The notes below the pieces were generated by a model that had not been told where the DNA came from, ran no database searches, and saw only the letters and a list, made by a program, of their open reading frames with translations. A stretch of 64,000 nt of DNA from Psoroptes ovis. Taxonomy: Eukaryota > Arthropoda > Arachnida > Sarcoptiformes > Psoroptidae. Below, in pieces: positions 24,801-36,853 of this stretch (position 1 is its first letter; the number at the start of each line of letters is the position of its first letter). The stretch spans positions 4,809,501-4,873,500 of the forward strand of contig PQWQ01000001.1 of NCBI GenBank assembly GCA_002943765.1, given 5' to 3'. The translations under genes and the position numbers were made by a program.

Positions 24801-27278
24801 GCAGCTTTTCCCTCGATCAGATGTACAATGCATATTTTTTCAATCATCAATAGTTCATCGGCAACTTTACGCCGCACTCGATTAATTATATGATGAAATA
24901 TTTGCATACACATTAAGCCAATACGATGCATATCATGTTCATTACGATAATTCCATAATTTATATGATGGAAAAATATCATTGATGATGAATACAAACGA
25001 TGCGATTATTGAATTATCATCATTCAATTCATCATTTTTGATTAAATTCATCATCAATGATAAAAATGATATCGTTAATTCATAATTACCATTAATAAAT
25101 TCTTCAGACGCTAATATATAACTTAATGTCGATATATTTGTATCGGTACCGTTTAATATTTCATCGAAACGATTTGTGAAACCGATCATATATGGGAAAA
25201 AACGTTTATCATTTAATGTCGACCAAATTTCTTTTGTGTCCATATAATTTTGTTGAATTATTTTTGAACATAATTTAATGATTGATGCCATGAATAAACG
25301 TATCGATGTTTGTTCAACCGATACAATCAGTTGAAATAATTCGAATAATAATTCAATAATATTTTTAAAATACATAATATTTGTATGTGAATTATGTCCA
25401 ATCAATTCCGAACAAATAAATGTTATTTTACTAATTTCATACAGCACTATTTCTTCATTGATTGTCGAATACATATTACCTTGTTTGATTTGATTAATCA
25501 TAAATTTCATACGACTATAAAGTAATCGCCAACCATACAACGATAGATTTTTCCATTGAACAATTCGATTATTGTCATAATATTGTACAATACCGATTGA
25601 ACCTTTATTCAAACATAAATGATGATCATTATATAAATGACGATCATAAATCAAAACGATCGCATTCGGTTCTGTATGTGAAACACGATATTCATCAGGA
25701 TTCAAACCTTCAAATGTTTCAGTGTATGATACCAATACATTCATAATTGATGTTTGTTCAAATAAATTCCGGCACATAGTTGTTTGTGATAATGAATTCA
25801 ATAAGCTTAATGTTAAATGAATTTTATATGGGAAAAAATTCATTACATAACGCAATAACAATCCAAAACCAATTGAAAGACCTGAATCTAATACGATTCT
25901 GGCAATCATATCATTTGAAAATAAATGTATGAGCAATTGTGTCAATGTTGAATCATTATGTATCAATTTTTCAAAATCTAACATAGTAAATGTTGCTTCG
26001 AATAAATTTCCAATAATTTCATACACCAATCGATGAATTAAACTTGTCTTGAGTAAATCCATTTGTTCAGACAATAAAAAATGTTCAATGTATGCGAACA
26101 TTTTTAATTGTAACGCATTATTACCTAAACGTTCCATAATATTCTCATTATCATTATTATCATCTTCATTATTTTCAAATGAACAAAATAAATTAATGAT
26201 TGTCCATGAAAAAAATATCAATGAATTTTCTTGCAATGTACTATTCAAATTGATAACTATTTCATGCATCTGCTTAATGAGATCAGAATTTTCCGGACGA
26301 AATAGATAATGTTCAACATCATCGTTTTGACATTTACGAACACCATTTGGATCGAAAAATTGAACGATCAATAAAGATTTGAGAAAGGCACAAAATTGAT
26401 GCAAAGAATGTGCATATTGCATACAATCAATATTTTTTTCAATCGTATTTGTTGATTCATATTTATTTACATTCAGCAGCTTTAAAATTTCCAATACTTC
26501 TTTTGGTTTGGGCTTAACGTGTTTATAATAAAGCAACAGCAATTGCAATATTTCAATTTGTTCTTTGATTTGATGTATTGGAAATTCATTAAATGTTTGA
26601 TCACTGATATAATAAATTGTTTTGATTCTAGGTTTGAATAACGTCTTTTCATTCACGTTTATCAAATATCGTAATTGTTCAATCAATTTTTTCGATATTT
26701 GTTCATCTTGATTGATGTGTTCGAGAAAATCATGAAATATTTTCGCATAAATATGATCACTTTCTTTCCAATTGCTTAAAATTTGTTTCAAACAAAATAA
26801 ACCAAAAATACGTTCTGAATAATAATAATGCCATAAATCTTCGAATAATTTTTTCAAATTTTTCTCGCTTGAAAATAATGTACGTGCCATTTCAGGTGTG
26901 CCATTAAATTCATATAATAAATACGATTGTATTAGCTGTAAACATTGTTGTGATGATAGATTCAATAATGAACTCAAATTATAGACGATTGTTGGTTTTA
27001 TTTTGAAACAATTATTTTTCATGGCATTTTTTATATTTACTAATGAATCTTTATCAATATCATGAGGTTTATAGTATAGAATACCATCAAGTAATTGTTT
27101 TTGATTTGTTTCCAATTCATTCGCAATGAATTGTAATGATTTAAGATTTAATGAACCAGACAATAATGTCCATAAATTTTTCATTGAACTACAGAGAGTA
27201 TTATGTTTATAGGATTAAATCAGATTTAAACAAATTAACAATCAACAATTCTTACCCAGGCAAATCGTTTGAATCCAT
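21874..27278 (-). CDS. NUP188: Nucleoporin NUP188
   Basis: Three exons: 27256-27278 (encodes MDSNDLPG), 22133-27188 and 21874-22062. In frame the total is 1755 aa, almost the same as human NUP188 (1749 aa). The N-terminus matches the family: LWTLLSGS, LLDGILYYKP, QQCLQLIQSYLLYEFNGT, WHYYYSERIFGLFCL. The body is an all-helical Leu/Ile-rich solenoid without a catalytic motif. The short last exon gives a Ser/Pro/Arg-rich tail with HHPLYPRRQTSSSS, also a feature of animal NUP188 C-termini. NUP188 is a scaffold of the inner ring of the nuclear pore, partner of NUP93 and related to NUP205. A central 5-kb exon is notable against the short exons elsewhere. Assignment rests mainly on the N-terminal region and overall size, and is strong. 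Confidence 0.9.
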
Positions 27279-27519
27279 GTTTTCAATTTAATTTTTAAGG
27301 ATTGTAAAAATTTTTGGAAAATCACAAATTTTCAACGGCCAAAAAACAATCAAACACATGTGACTATTGACAATCAGAAAAAAAATTTCGACATCTCATT
27401 TGTGGATTTTTCACAGAAAAAATTAATTTAAATTTTATTTCAATTAATTAATTTTTAAAAATTGAAATTATGATTGGAATGATATGAATATTAATTTACA
27501 AAAGACATTAAAATCACAA

Positions 27520-28824
27520 TCACGGTTTTTGATCGATTGATTGAAGAAAATTCTTTACATTTTTTGATAAATCTGGATCAAGATAAATATCTTGATGTCC
27601 ATAACCTAAATGAGCTGGATATGATAGAAATTGTGTATAATTTCCAACCGATTTTGGTTGCAATTGTTTTGCTTGTTCATACAATTGTCGTCCTAAATCA
27701 TATGATACAATACGATCATCTTCAGCATGCATTATCAATAGTGGGCATCTTATATTTGACAAGCAATCAGTACTATTGAAATTCAAATCAGGATTCGTAA
27801 TTAATGGTTCGACAAAACAATATTCAAAATATGGTAAAAATGAGAATATTTTGATCAATGGATAATTTAAACTTGCTTCCGATATTGATGTAAAACCTGC
27901 TTCGATGATTGCCGTACGTGGATAGATTTCATCTGGACATTCATTCAGAAATCTAGCCGCAACACCAGTACCTAATGAATGTGACCATATTATTATACGA
28001 TCTGGTCGCACATTATTACTGATTATCCATTCATAAACAGCTTTCGTATCGTTTGTAAGGCCAAATGTACTTGGATTTGCATTCGTCGAATCGGCGAAAC
28101 CACGATAATCGAATGCAACAACATGAGCATTGAATTTTTCACTAAGTAATTTATTCAATAAACGGCGATGATAATATGCACGACTTCCCATATTACCATG
28201 CAAATATAAAAATACCAAACGATCATCATTAAAATCATCATATTCTCTGCTGCATTCTATCGGTTCATCACCGGGAAATAAATGCCAAACACCAAGTTGA
28301 ATAATACTTTGATTATAGTGACCATTATTACTAAGATAAAATGATTTTGCACATTCAAAATCAAATTGTTTTACATTGTTCAGATCATAAAAATAATGTA
28401 AATTTACACTATTCAAAAATACACCAAAACGTTGTAATCGTATTGAATTCCGTATTAAAATCGGTAATATTACAAAAATAAATATCAATGTTAATACTAT
28501 GGATGATATAAATATTTTCAAGAAATTTTTACGTAACATTTTAATGTATTTATTTTGAGCGTCAATATTGAGCTTATTGAAAACTTTGTCAATAAAATTA
28601 TTTCTATCTATTTTGTCGGTGTTTTTATTATTTTTTGATGAATAATGCAATAATGAATTATCATTTTCATTATTGTAACTAATATTAGTATTAAGTGCAT
28701 CATCATCATCATCGTCATTGTCATTGGCATTATCATTATCATTTGCTGTTTTCTCAAACAAATTTGTCAGCTTTGTTATCGATGCATTTCGCTTACGAAT
28801 CATTTGTTCATTATTTTCCATCAT
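27520..28824 (-). CDS. ABHD12: ABHD12-type lysophosphatidylserine lipase
   Basis: Single exon, 434 aa (human 398). There is a low-complexity acidic N-terminus, then one membrane segment (about residues 101-124, FLKIFISSIVLTLIFIFVIL), then an alpha/beta hydrolase fold. Motifs: oxyanion LHGNMGSRA (209-217), VAFDYRGFADS, the nucleophile elbow WSHSLGTGVAARFLNE with Ser283, acid Asp in HAEDDRIV (369/370), and catalytic His410 in LGYGHQD. ABHD12 is an integral ER membrane enzyme that breaks down lysophosphatidylserine and related lipids. An oddity is that the first residue of the nucleophile elbow, usually Gly (GHSLG), is Ser here (SHSLG). All three triad residues are present, so activity is likely kept. 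Confidence 0.93.
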   Translation of the reverse strand: MMENNEQMIRKRNASITKLTNLFEKTANDNDNANDNDDDDDDALNTNISYNNENDNSLLHYSSKNNKNTDKIDRNNFIDKVFNKLNIDAQNKYIKMLRKNFLKIFISSIVLTLIFIFVILPILIRNSIRLQRFGVFLNSVNLHYFYDLNNVKQFDFECAKSFYLSNNGHYNQSIIQLGVWHLFPGDEPIECSREYDDFNDDRLVFLYLHGNMGSRAYYHRRLLNKLLSEKFNAHVVAFDYRGFADSTNANPSTFGLTNDTKAVYEWIISNNVRPDRIIIWSHSLGTGVAARFLNECPDEIYPRTAIIEAGFTSISEASLNYPLIKIFSFLPYFEYCFVEPLITNPDLNFNSTDCLSNIRCPLLIMHAEDDRIVSYDLGRQLYEQAKQLQPKSVGNYTQFLSYPAHLGYGHQDIYLDPDLSKNVKNFLQSIDQKP

Positions 28825-29626
28825 TTATTATTATGGTTGTTATTATTATTATTATTATTCTTAAACAAAAAAATTATCAATCGATTGATAAATATATAAT
28901 AATAATAATCAACAATTATTCATCAACTGCTTTTGTTGAATAAATAAATCAATACGGCGCGTACAATTTTTAAATACTTATCAACAAATTTTTTTTTCTT
29001 AAGTAATAAATAATTATTATGATGAATTCAATTAATGAATAACCAAATGATTAGTGCAATAAAATCAAGGTTTTTTTCACACTATTACTGCTGCTGCTGA
29101 TGCTGCTGTCATTGCATTCGAAAGGCTTTTTATTCAAATTTCCAATCGTCGATTGTGTTTGTGTGTGTTTTTTTTTCAAACTAAATTTACAAGGAAACAT
29201 TAGATCAATGACGTAAGTCGAAATTGACAACAAATTGACTGAATAATAATAATTTAAAATGTTTAAAAAAATTTGATGAAAATCTATGAGGATATATATT
29301 TTTCGTTGATCTTTCACAATCGATGGGAAACAATGGAAAAATTTGAATTTTAATTAAAATCTTTTTTTTAATAGTATTTGTATTTGATTCAATTTGACTT
29401 GAATTTTCAATTTTTTAATTTATTAAAATTTCCTTGTAAACCAATAAACTTCGGAAAAATTATCAGAACAATAAATAAAATAAGATAACTTGATGACATC
29501 ATCGAAAATTTATTTTCTGTTATTTATTTTCAAGTCTTGAAAATATGTACAACATAAGAAAATCGGAATAGATGGCGTTTGTTTAATATTGTTCAGATTT
29601 TCAAAATTTTTCAAATTTGACATGTA
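28825..29626. other. Intergenic spacer ABHD12-DHX37
   Basis: This spacer contains the ABHD12 upstream region and the DHX37 3' flank. It is AT-rich with (TAA)n near 28840-28855. An AATAGATGGCGTTT motif occurs at 29567-29580 close to the DHX37 stop. The open frame at 29051-29317 has no recognisable protein content. Confidence 0.5.
29567..29580 (+). promoter_or_regulatory. Second AGATGGCG (CTCF-like) motif
   Basis: AATAGATGGCGTTT shares the AATAGATGGCG core with the site at 6516-6540. It again lies about 50 bases beyond a gene's stop codon, here DHX37. Resemblance only. Confidence 0.25.
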
Positions 29627-32600
29627 TCAATCAGATGGTGGCCATGATTTGCGTATGTGTTGTCGTTGTTCTTCATCATTTATCCATTCAAGATATTCTT
29701 TTAGTAAGACTAAATATTCGATTATAAAATAAGAATAAATAATTGATAAATAATTAGATATTTCGCTTGATAAACTTACATTTTGAATTTGATTTCCATT
29801 TAGTCGTTAATGATCGTTTGCTACAAATTTGATTAGACATTAAACATTTGATTGTTTGATCAACTTTTGTTTGTATCAATGACCATGATTTTAAAAATAT
29901 GATCGGTGGTGTTGATATAAATCGGAGATTCGATTTTAATGATGTAAATACATCACCATTGAATAAGAAATATGCAAAATGACAATATTTTTCTAAACAA
30001 TCAGGATATTCAACTTCGATAGCCGGTAACTCCCAGCCATAAATTCCAAACACTGATGTACGATAACATTTAACACAATCATCATTTGGATCATATCTTG
30101 GCGGTGGTTCTTGTAGCGGATTTGAAAATTTACAATGTTTTTGTCCATAAATGGCTAACCATTCCATTTGTATTGGTACAACATTTCTCATATATATTTT
30201 ATTATTATTGGATTCAGATGATTCAAATAATTCTTGATAAACAACAAAATCATTGTTTTGATTGAACAGCACTGAATTTGGCGATATGAAAACATATTTA
30301 TCAACTTCAATCGATTGATAACAATTTTTAATCGATTTCTGTACTTTACGCATTTCATCTGATGTTTCATCATGTTCGGTAATCGTTATGAATGGTATAC
30401 GTTTTGCAATATGATCACTAAAACCAGATAAAAATAATTTACTCAACATTTTCACTTCGATTTCATTCGGTACGGTCAATTCTTTCGTTAATGACTGGTT
30501 TTTCATAATCAATTTTAATTGATTTAATAATTGTAAACGCAATTTTTCTGCTTCACGTATTGCATTTAGCCGCAGACCGTGAGCGAAACAAAATTTCTCG
30601 CTAAAACTATGATAATGTGCAGAACCAAATGCACTTAATAATGTCCATAGATCACCTAAAATATGACAAAATGGATGTGAAAAAAACCAATTTTCACGTC
30701 GTTTTTTTATTGCTTTCGATGCATCTGCTATGAAAAATTCTTGTACGGTAAGCACTGAAATTAGCACGACAATTAAATTTACAAGATTTGCTTTTGTCGA
30801 TAATATTAGCATACGACTGAAACGTGGAGATATTGGAAAGTTGGCCATCAATTTACCAAACCATGTTATTTTTGTATGTTCAATTTGTTTTGATTTATTT
30901 TTATTAATTTTTTTATCGACATTTTCCACTATTTCTAATGCATCTAAATGGCATAATAGCTTTTCTGCTGCCATCAATGATTCCAAATTTGGTTTCGTTG
31001 GAAATGGAAAATTGATAACATTTCGAAAACCAATCGATTTCATTTGTAATAATAAATCATCGATTGGTTTTTGTAATATTTCTGGATTTGAATATTGTTT
31101 AAATTGATCATTGAATACGGCTGATGAATAAAGACGATAACAATGACCGGCTGATGTACGACCAGCACGACCTGACCGCTGATCAGCGGATGCTTTTGAT
31201 GTCCAATCAATAATAAATGTTGATACACTTGTTAAACGATCATATACAATATTTTTCACTTTTCCTGCATCGATAACATAACGAATATTTGGTATTGTTA
31301 ATGATGTTTCAGCTATATTTGTTGCTATTACACATAGTCGACAACCAGCTGGCGGTGTTTCAAATACTAATGATTGTTTTTTACTTGATAACATTGAATA
31401 TAATGGTAAACAATATAATGGTTCAGTGGTTGGTAGAAATCCTAATTGTTCATCATAATCTTCTTGATCATCATACAAATTTTTTTCTCCATCATCAACA
31501 TCATTATCATCAATGTTTTCATTATCAGTATCATTATAATCATTATCGAATAGTTCAATATTTTCATTAATTATTTCTTTTGTTTCAACTGGATCGATTG
31601 AATAAACATCGAGATTAATTCTTGTTTTCACTGTATTTACAGGATCATTAGAAGCTTCATTCTCATTGGTTTCACTGTTTTCGACTGATTTTTGTCTTTT
31701 TGTTTTACTTTTTGGATTAAATTTTCCATTAATTTGATTATTAGTGATTGGAAATTTTGATCTTAACATTCGACATAATGATTTTACTTCCGTACGTCCA
31801 GTTACAAACACCAATATACCTCCTGGCGGTGAAATTGTATGTATCTTACATACTTTTTTATATGCTTCTTGAATATAATTTTCATTAGTGTATTTATTGA
31901 AATGTATCGTAACTGGATATTGTCTTGAATCAATTTTTATGACCGGTGGCGGTATTTTGAATAAATGTTTATTCTCGGTGAAATCTTCAACACGTAATGT
32001 TGCCGACATTATTATCAATTTCAATGGATCATCTTGATTATGACGATATTGTATGATACGGGATAGAAAACCAATTAATATGTCCGAGTATAGACTACGT
32101 TCATGTGCTTCATCGATAATTATGGCCGAATATTTGGTTAAATACAAATCTTTTTCCAATTCTTTCATCAAAATACCATCAGTCATGAATTTGATCTTGG
32201 TTTTATCGGTAACATTTCCTTCAAAACGTATTTGATATGATACAATATTTTCAGACATATTAAGCTCATATGCAACACGTTTTGACATTGCAATTGCAGC
32301 AACTCTACGAGGTTCAGTTATGCCAATCAACTTATCATTCATCGTATAACCAGCTTCATAAAGAAATTGTGGAACTTGTGTTGTTTTACCTGAACCAGTT
32401 TCACCACAAATTATCACAACTTGATTATGATTAATTGCATCCATTATATTATGTTCTTCGGCAAGTATCGGTAATTGTTGACGTGCTCGTTGTATTTCAT
32501 CAGGACGATCAACAATTACAAATCTACTTTTAGTTTTTTCTTTTACAATTTTTTCATCTTTGTCAACGGTGGATTTATTAGATTCAGCTGTTTTTTCATC

Positions 32601-33355
32601 ATTTTTGAGATGTTCATCAGATTCCTTATCATCATGGTCAAGGTCATTTTTGTTCTTATTTTCTAATTGAACATTGGATTTTTCATCTTTGTCGGATGAA
32701 TTCGGAATATTTTGATCATTATTTTCATCATTATCAGATAGTGAACTACTATCCTCATCATCATCAGAGCTATCATTTTCATCAATTTCATTATTATCAA
32801 ATCCGATTACATGCGGATCTTTACGATTAAAATTTTTTTCATTCATTTTAAATTTTATTCGACGTATTTTATATTTTTTAAAATCATTTTCTGTTTTTTT
32901 ATCACCATCATTGTTGTTGTCATTATTATTATTATTATTGTTTATTGATGAATATAATTGTAATAAATCATTTATTTTTCTTTTACCAATCGTTTGCACG
33001 ATACTTGTCGATGGCATACATTCATATTCATTTTCATTGATTTGATATTGTTTTAAATCATTGATGAGATTTGTACGCTATGTTTTTGAATGAAGAAACA
33101 TTCTTTTCAATGAGAAATCTAATCAATGAACATATTACTTACGTTTAATTTTTTATTTTTCCTTTCCAAGATTTTTTCCAATTGTTTTTTCTTCTTTTTC
33201 GACAACAATTGTTTCCGTAATTCTTGTTTTTTTCTCTTCACTTCTTTCTGTTTTGCATTTATTTTTCGATTGCTTTTATCATCTAAAATCAATTGATTAC
33301 TTTCATCATATTTATTATCATCAATTTTGAATTCAATTTGAATATTCTTAGACAT
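29627..33355 (-). CDS. DHX37: DHX37 / kurz DEAH-box RNA helicase
   Basis: Three exons: 33143-33355, 29780-33077 and 29627-29709, giving 1197 aa (human 1157). The N-terminus is basic with a Lys-rich KRKKQELRKQLLSKKKKK. An acidic stretch of Asp/Ser/Asn follows, and then the helicase core: Walker A GETGSGKTTQVPQFLYEAGY (about 296 onward), DEAHERS (about 393), SAT (about 429), TNIAETSLTIPN and QRSGRAGRTSAGHCYRLY, with the C-terminal HA2/OB region. The short last exon ends EYLEWINDEEQRQHIRKSWP, matching the DHX37 tail. DHX37/Dhr1 removes U3 snoRNA from pre-ribosomal RNA during small-subunit assembly in the nucleolus. An Asn/Asp/Glu-rich insert of about 80 residues splits the second RecA-like domain. 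It is divergent from CD2BP2 with 169 bases between start codons. Confidence 0.95.
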
Positions 33356-33524
33356 TTTTTTGGACAAAATAAGAAAAAACAATTTAAATTAAATGGATTT
33401 TTGTTTTGGTTTTGAAAAAAAACGTGGGCTGCAGAGGCTATTTCTACTCAATCAACACTTCAACAAACATTTCTTCAAACATAAAATTAAACATTTTATT
33501 AATTTGAAAAACAAAATTGAAAAA
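33356..33524. promoter_or_regulatory. Probable bidirectional promoter, DHX37/CD2BP2
   Basis: Only 169 bases separate the divergent ATGs of DHX37 (minus) and CD2BP2 (plus). Both promoters and 5' UTRs must share this segment unless a transcript starts inside the neighbour. It contains a GTGGGCTGCAGAGGC patch richer in GC than its surroundings. Confidence 0.55.
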
Positions 33525-34556
33525 ATGGATGATCATCAAGAATCTGAACAGCAAAATAATTTAAAATTTGGTAAAAAATTCAAACATACATTAGATAGTG
33601 ATGAAGAAGATGATGAAGTAGATGCAGAAAAATATAATGTATTAGATAATGAAACACTGGAAGGTATGGAACGAACAACGATTGAATATGATGGTAATAT
33701 CAAGATAACACCATTCAATATGGATGAAGAACTTGAAACTGGTCATTTTGATAAAGAAGGAACATATATATTCAAAAAAGAAAATGATGATGTACGAGAT
33801 AATTGGTTGGACGGTATCGATTGGAATGGAGTTAAACCTATTGAAACAACAAAAAAAGATGATGATAAGGATTCATCGTCGAGCGATGAAGATGATGCTG
33901 ATGATGATTCCACGAAAATGACCAATGTTAATATGAAAAAATATTATGAACAAATCCTCGAATTGATGCAACCAGGTGAAACAATACGCACAGCTATTCA
34001 ACGTTATGGTAAACAATGTAATGCAATCAGTAATAATAAAAAAGGACAAAAACGTAAATTTGATTCGAATAAAAAATCAAAGCAGCTTGAGCAACAATCT
34101 TTAGCTGATAGTAGTAATATGAATGAATCCAAAGAGAAAATGATGAAATTAATATCGATTGCTGATTTAATATTGCAAACTGGTGATATGGATATTTATG
34201 AACGTACTACTGAACAATTTAGATTACAATTGAATAAAATTAATGAAGATGATGAATCTAAAACGAAGCAGCAATCTACAAATGATGACATGTTTAGTGA
34301 TGATTTTGATGATAATAAAAAACCGACTGTCGCAACAACATCTTCATCATCAGCGAATGAAACGAATAAAACTTTATGGGAATATCGTTGGGAAGATAAA
34401 GATGATGCTCCGATATATGGGCCATATTCGAGTGAAGATATGTTGAATTGGACAAATCAAGGATATTTTGATCAAGGTGTATTTGTTCGTCGAACAGATG
34501 CGGCTGAACCAAGATTTTATAGCTCAAAAAGAATTGATTTTGAATTGTATATTTAA
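33525..34556 (+). CDS. CD2BP2: CD2BP2 (U5 snRNP 52K) GYF-domain protein
   Basis: Single exon. I choose the ATG at 33525 (MDDHQESEQ), giving 343 aa. The frame is open upstream to an ATG at 33393, but that extension is unlike the family. Conserved blocks are FKHTLDSDEEDDEVDAEKY, ITPFNMDEELETGHFD, GTYIF and RDNWLDGIDW, matching CD2BP2 (human 341 aa). A middle helix follows (QPGETIRTAIQRYG). The C-terminal GYF domain (about 283-343) runs WEYRWEDKDDAPIYGPYSSE, then MLNWTNQGYF, and ends SKRIDFELYI. The protein belongs to the U5 snRNP before tri-snRNP assembly (yeast Lin1). Its GYF domain binds proline-rich ligands such as the SmB tail. It overlaps no neighbour, and its stop is 91 bases from the ARIH2 stop (convergent). 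Confidence 0.95.
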   Translation: MDDHQESEQQNNLKFGKKFKHTLDSDEEDDEVDAEKYNVLDNETLEGMERTTIEYDGNIKITPFNMDEELETGHFDKEGTYIFKKENDDVRDNWLDGIDWNGVKPIETTKKDDDKDSSSSDEDDADDDSTKMTNVNMKKYYEQILELMQPGETIRTAIQRYGKQCNAISNNKKGQKRKFDSNKKSKQLEQQSLADSSNMNESKEKMMKLISIADLILQTGDMDIYERTTEQFRLQLNKINEDDESKTKQQSTNDDMFSDDFDDNKKPTVATTSSSSANETNKTLWEYRWEDKDDAPIYGPYSSEDMLNWTNQGYFDQGVFVRRTDAAEPRFYSSKRIDFELYI

Positions 34557-34647
34557 AATTGTTTATTCTTGAAAAATTATTTATATCTATGTATAATGCT
34601 CTTCGATTGAATGGAGGGATCTGTCACATTATTCAATACCAAAAATA

Positions 34648-36445
34648 TCAATCATGAATCATGCAATGAATATTAGTACTGAAAAAATTGTACAATAATG
34701 TTGTTCTTCGTTTTTCAACAATTGTCATTTGATTTTCTAATGCACCACGATCAGTTGTATCAGCATTTTCAATTTTCCATGCTAAATTTTCAATTTCATT
34801 TTCTAAAGCTGCTTGTTGATATTCGAATAGCTCTTTTTGTGATCCACTTTGCATATAATATGCATATGGATATGTATATTGTAATGTATAACGACATTTT
34901 GATAGAATTTTAGCTCCACGTAATAAATATTGCCAATCAATCCATGTACCATTATTACGATTCAATTCATTATCGATTTTTTCTTGAATTCGTTTACGAT
35001 TTTCATCTTCAAGCTCCAAGCTTTTCATATGATTATCCCATCGTTCATAATAAAATAAATATTTTTTCAATGCTTCACGAGCTCTTTCAGATTCATTTTG
35101 AATATCAGGATTTTCTTTATATTTACTACATTTAAAATATTGTGGACCATGTATACTCCATTGACCTTAGAAATTATAATTTCAAATTATAAAATCGAAA
35201 TTTCTTATGAAAGAAACAATAATCTTACCTAAACAAACCCAACAAAATTCATGTTTACATGAATAGCAGCTCATATGATTACAACCACCATTTTTTTCTA
35301 TACATGAATTACAATTTGGACATAATTTCGTATGACCACGTATATAATGGGCAGTTTCAGAATCATCGGCACATTTACGATACCAAAGAATAATTGTTTT
35401 ACAATCAGTAGGCGCATGATATTGATTACCACATTGAAAGCAGAATGAATTATTACAATTTTTACAAGTGACACGTTTTGGTGCACATTTTTCTTGTGCA
35501 ATCAGCACAGTCTTACAATCATTATTGATACATAATCTCATACGATTAAATGAATCGATTGATTCGCGTAATAGATGTTCATCATACTTTTGGGTTAGCT
35601 CTTTTATAATAGGTGAAAAATCAATACTTGATTGTTGCTGTTTTTGTTGCAGAATAAAATGAACAAAATCTTCAGGCAATAATAATTTACACTCACAATT
35701 CATACAGGTCATTTTCAGAATCGATTGTCTATTATCAATTTGAATTCGACAATAATTAAACCAACAATCGATGCAATAAAAATGTTCACATATTAATGAT
35801 ATGAATTGTGAAGATAATTTATTCTCTAAACATACATTACAACAAGATGTTTTGGTGATTTTCGATGATGATTCAATATTGCTTTTGATTAATTTCGTTG
35901 TTATCATTGTTTGCTCTAATAATTGTTTCAAATTTTTATCGATTGTAATGATGCCTTTATCAAAGAAATATTGATTATCGTTCATGAAAAATTTATCTAA
36001 AATTTCATTTGCATCCCATTTACATTGAATTAATAATAATTTCGCTAATGAATAATTAAGCTAATAATTGAATGAAAAATTAGTTAAATTTCTCATCAAT
36101 TTAGAAAAAACAATAAAATACCTTCAAACGATTAGTTATATTTGAAATGATTTCATTCAATATATTTTTAGCATCTTGATAGGTTGTACAATAATAATCA
36201 AAATATTCTAAATCATTTTTGCGTTTATCATTATCATCATCATCATCATCGTCGATTTGTATATCTTGATCATGTAAATTGATAAGATCATCATCATCTA
36301 CGAATTGTTCATCATCATAATCATCGTTGTCATAATCACAAATTTCATCATCATCATCATCATCATCTAGATCTTCATTATCTTCATCATCATTAACATT
36401 GAAATGATCTTTATCATTAATGTTATTGTTGAGGTTTTTGTCCAT
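34648..36445 (-). CDS. ARIH2: ARIH2 / Ariadne-2 RBR E3 ubiquitin ligase
   Basis: Three exons: 36122-36445, 35229-36060 and 34648-35165, giving 557 aa. An acidic Asp-rich N-terminus leads to a UBA-like segment (LLLIQCKWDANEIL). RING1 begins CCNVCLENK with CEHFYCIDCW. The IBR has CKNCNNSFCFQCGNQYHAPTD. Then comes the Ariadne-2 hallmark KCADDSETAHYI. RING2 has CPNCNSCIEKNGGCNHMSC, with catalytic Cys at about residue 368 (GGC-NHM). The C-terminal Ariadne domain has YLFYYERWDNHMKSLELE, GTWIDWQYL, KCRYTLQYTYPYAYYM and LFEYQQAALENEIENLAW, clearly ARIH2 rather than ARIH1. RBR ligases pass ubiquitin from UbcH7 to their own RING2 cysteine. ARIH2 works with neddylated CUL5 ligases. All catalytic residues are present. 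Confidence 0.96.
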
Positions 36446-36853
36446 TTATTTTTCTGGAAGATGACACGGTAATTTCAAACGTAAATATATGAAATTTGAT
36501 TCGTAATTTTACAGATCGAAATGCTACTGACGATAACGAAAATATTTTATCGAAATGTTTTTATTTTTGTCTCATCTTCACTGCTTTTTCTTTTGGTTTT
36601 GTTTTTCGAACTGAAAACAACAGACATCAAAGTTTAAATGCGTTGCAGAAGATGGTGTTGGTTTGTTGTTTATTTTATTAATTTTTTCAATAACAAAAAT
36701 TTGACAAATGTGCACTGAATGAAATGCGATTCAAATAACATATGTTCGTTCTCCCATATTAATTAATTAATAAATTGATGATTCGATAATTTTTACTTAA
36801 TTGTTTTGAATATAACAAGGAATAAAATCCATCTATTTTTCAAATATTTAATT
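36446..36853. promoter_or_regulatory. Divergent intergenic region (ARIH2 / membrane protein)
   Basis: 408 bases lie between the ARIH2 ATG (minus) and the next ATG (plus). Both promoters should be here. No specific element is recognised. Confidence 0.45.

Noticed and set aside
36101..36445. Acidic Asp-rich frame as a separate small protein
   Set aside because: It is the first exon of ARIH2; a donor at 36121 joins it in frame to the RBR exon.
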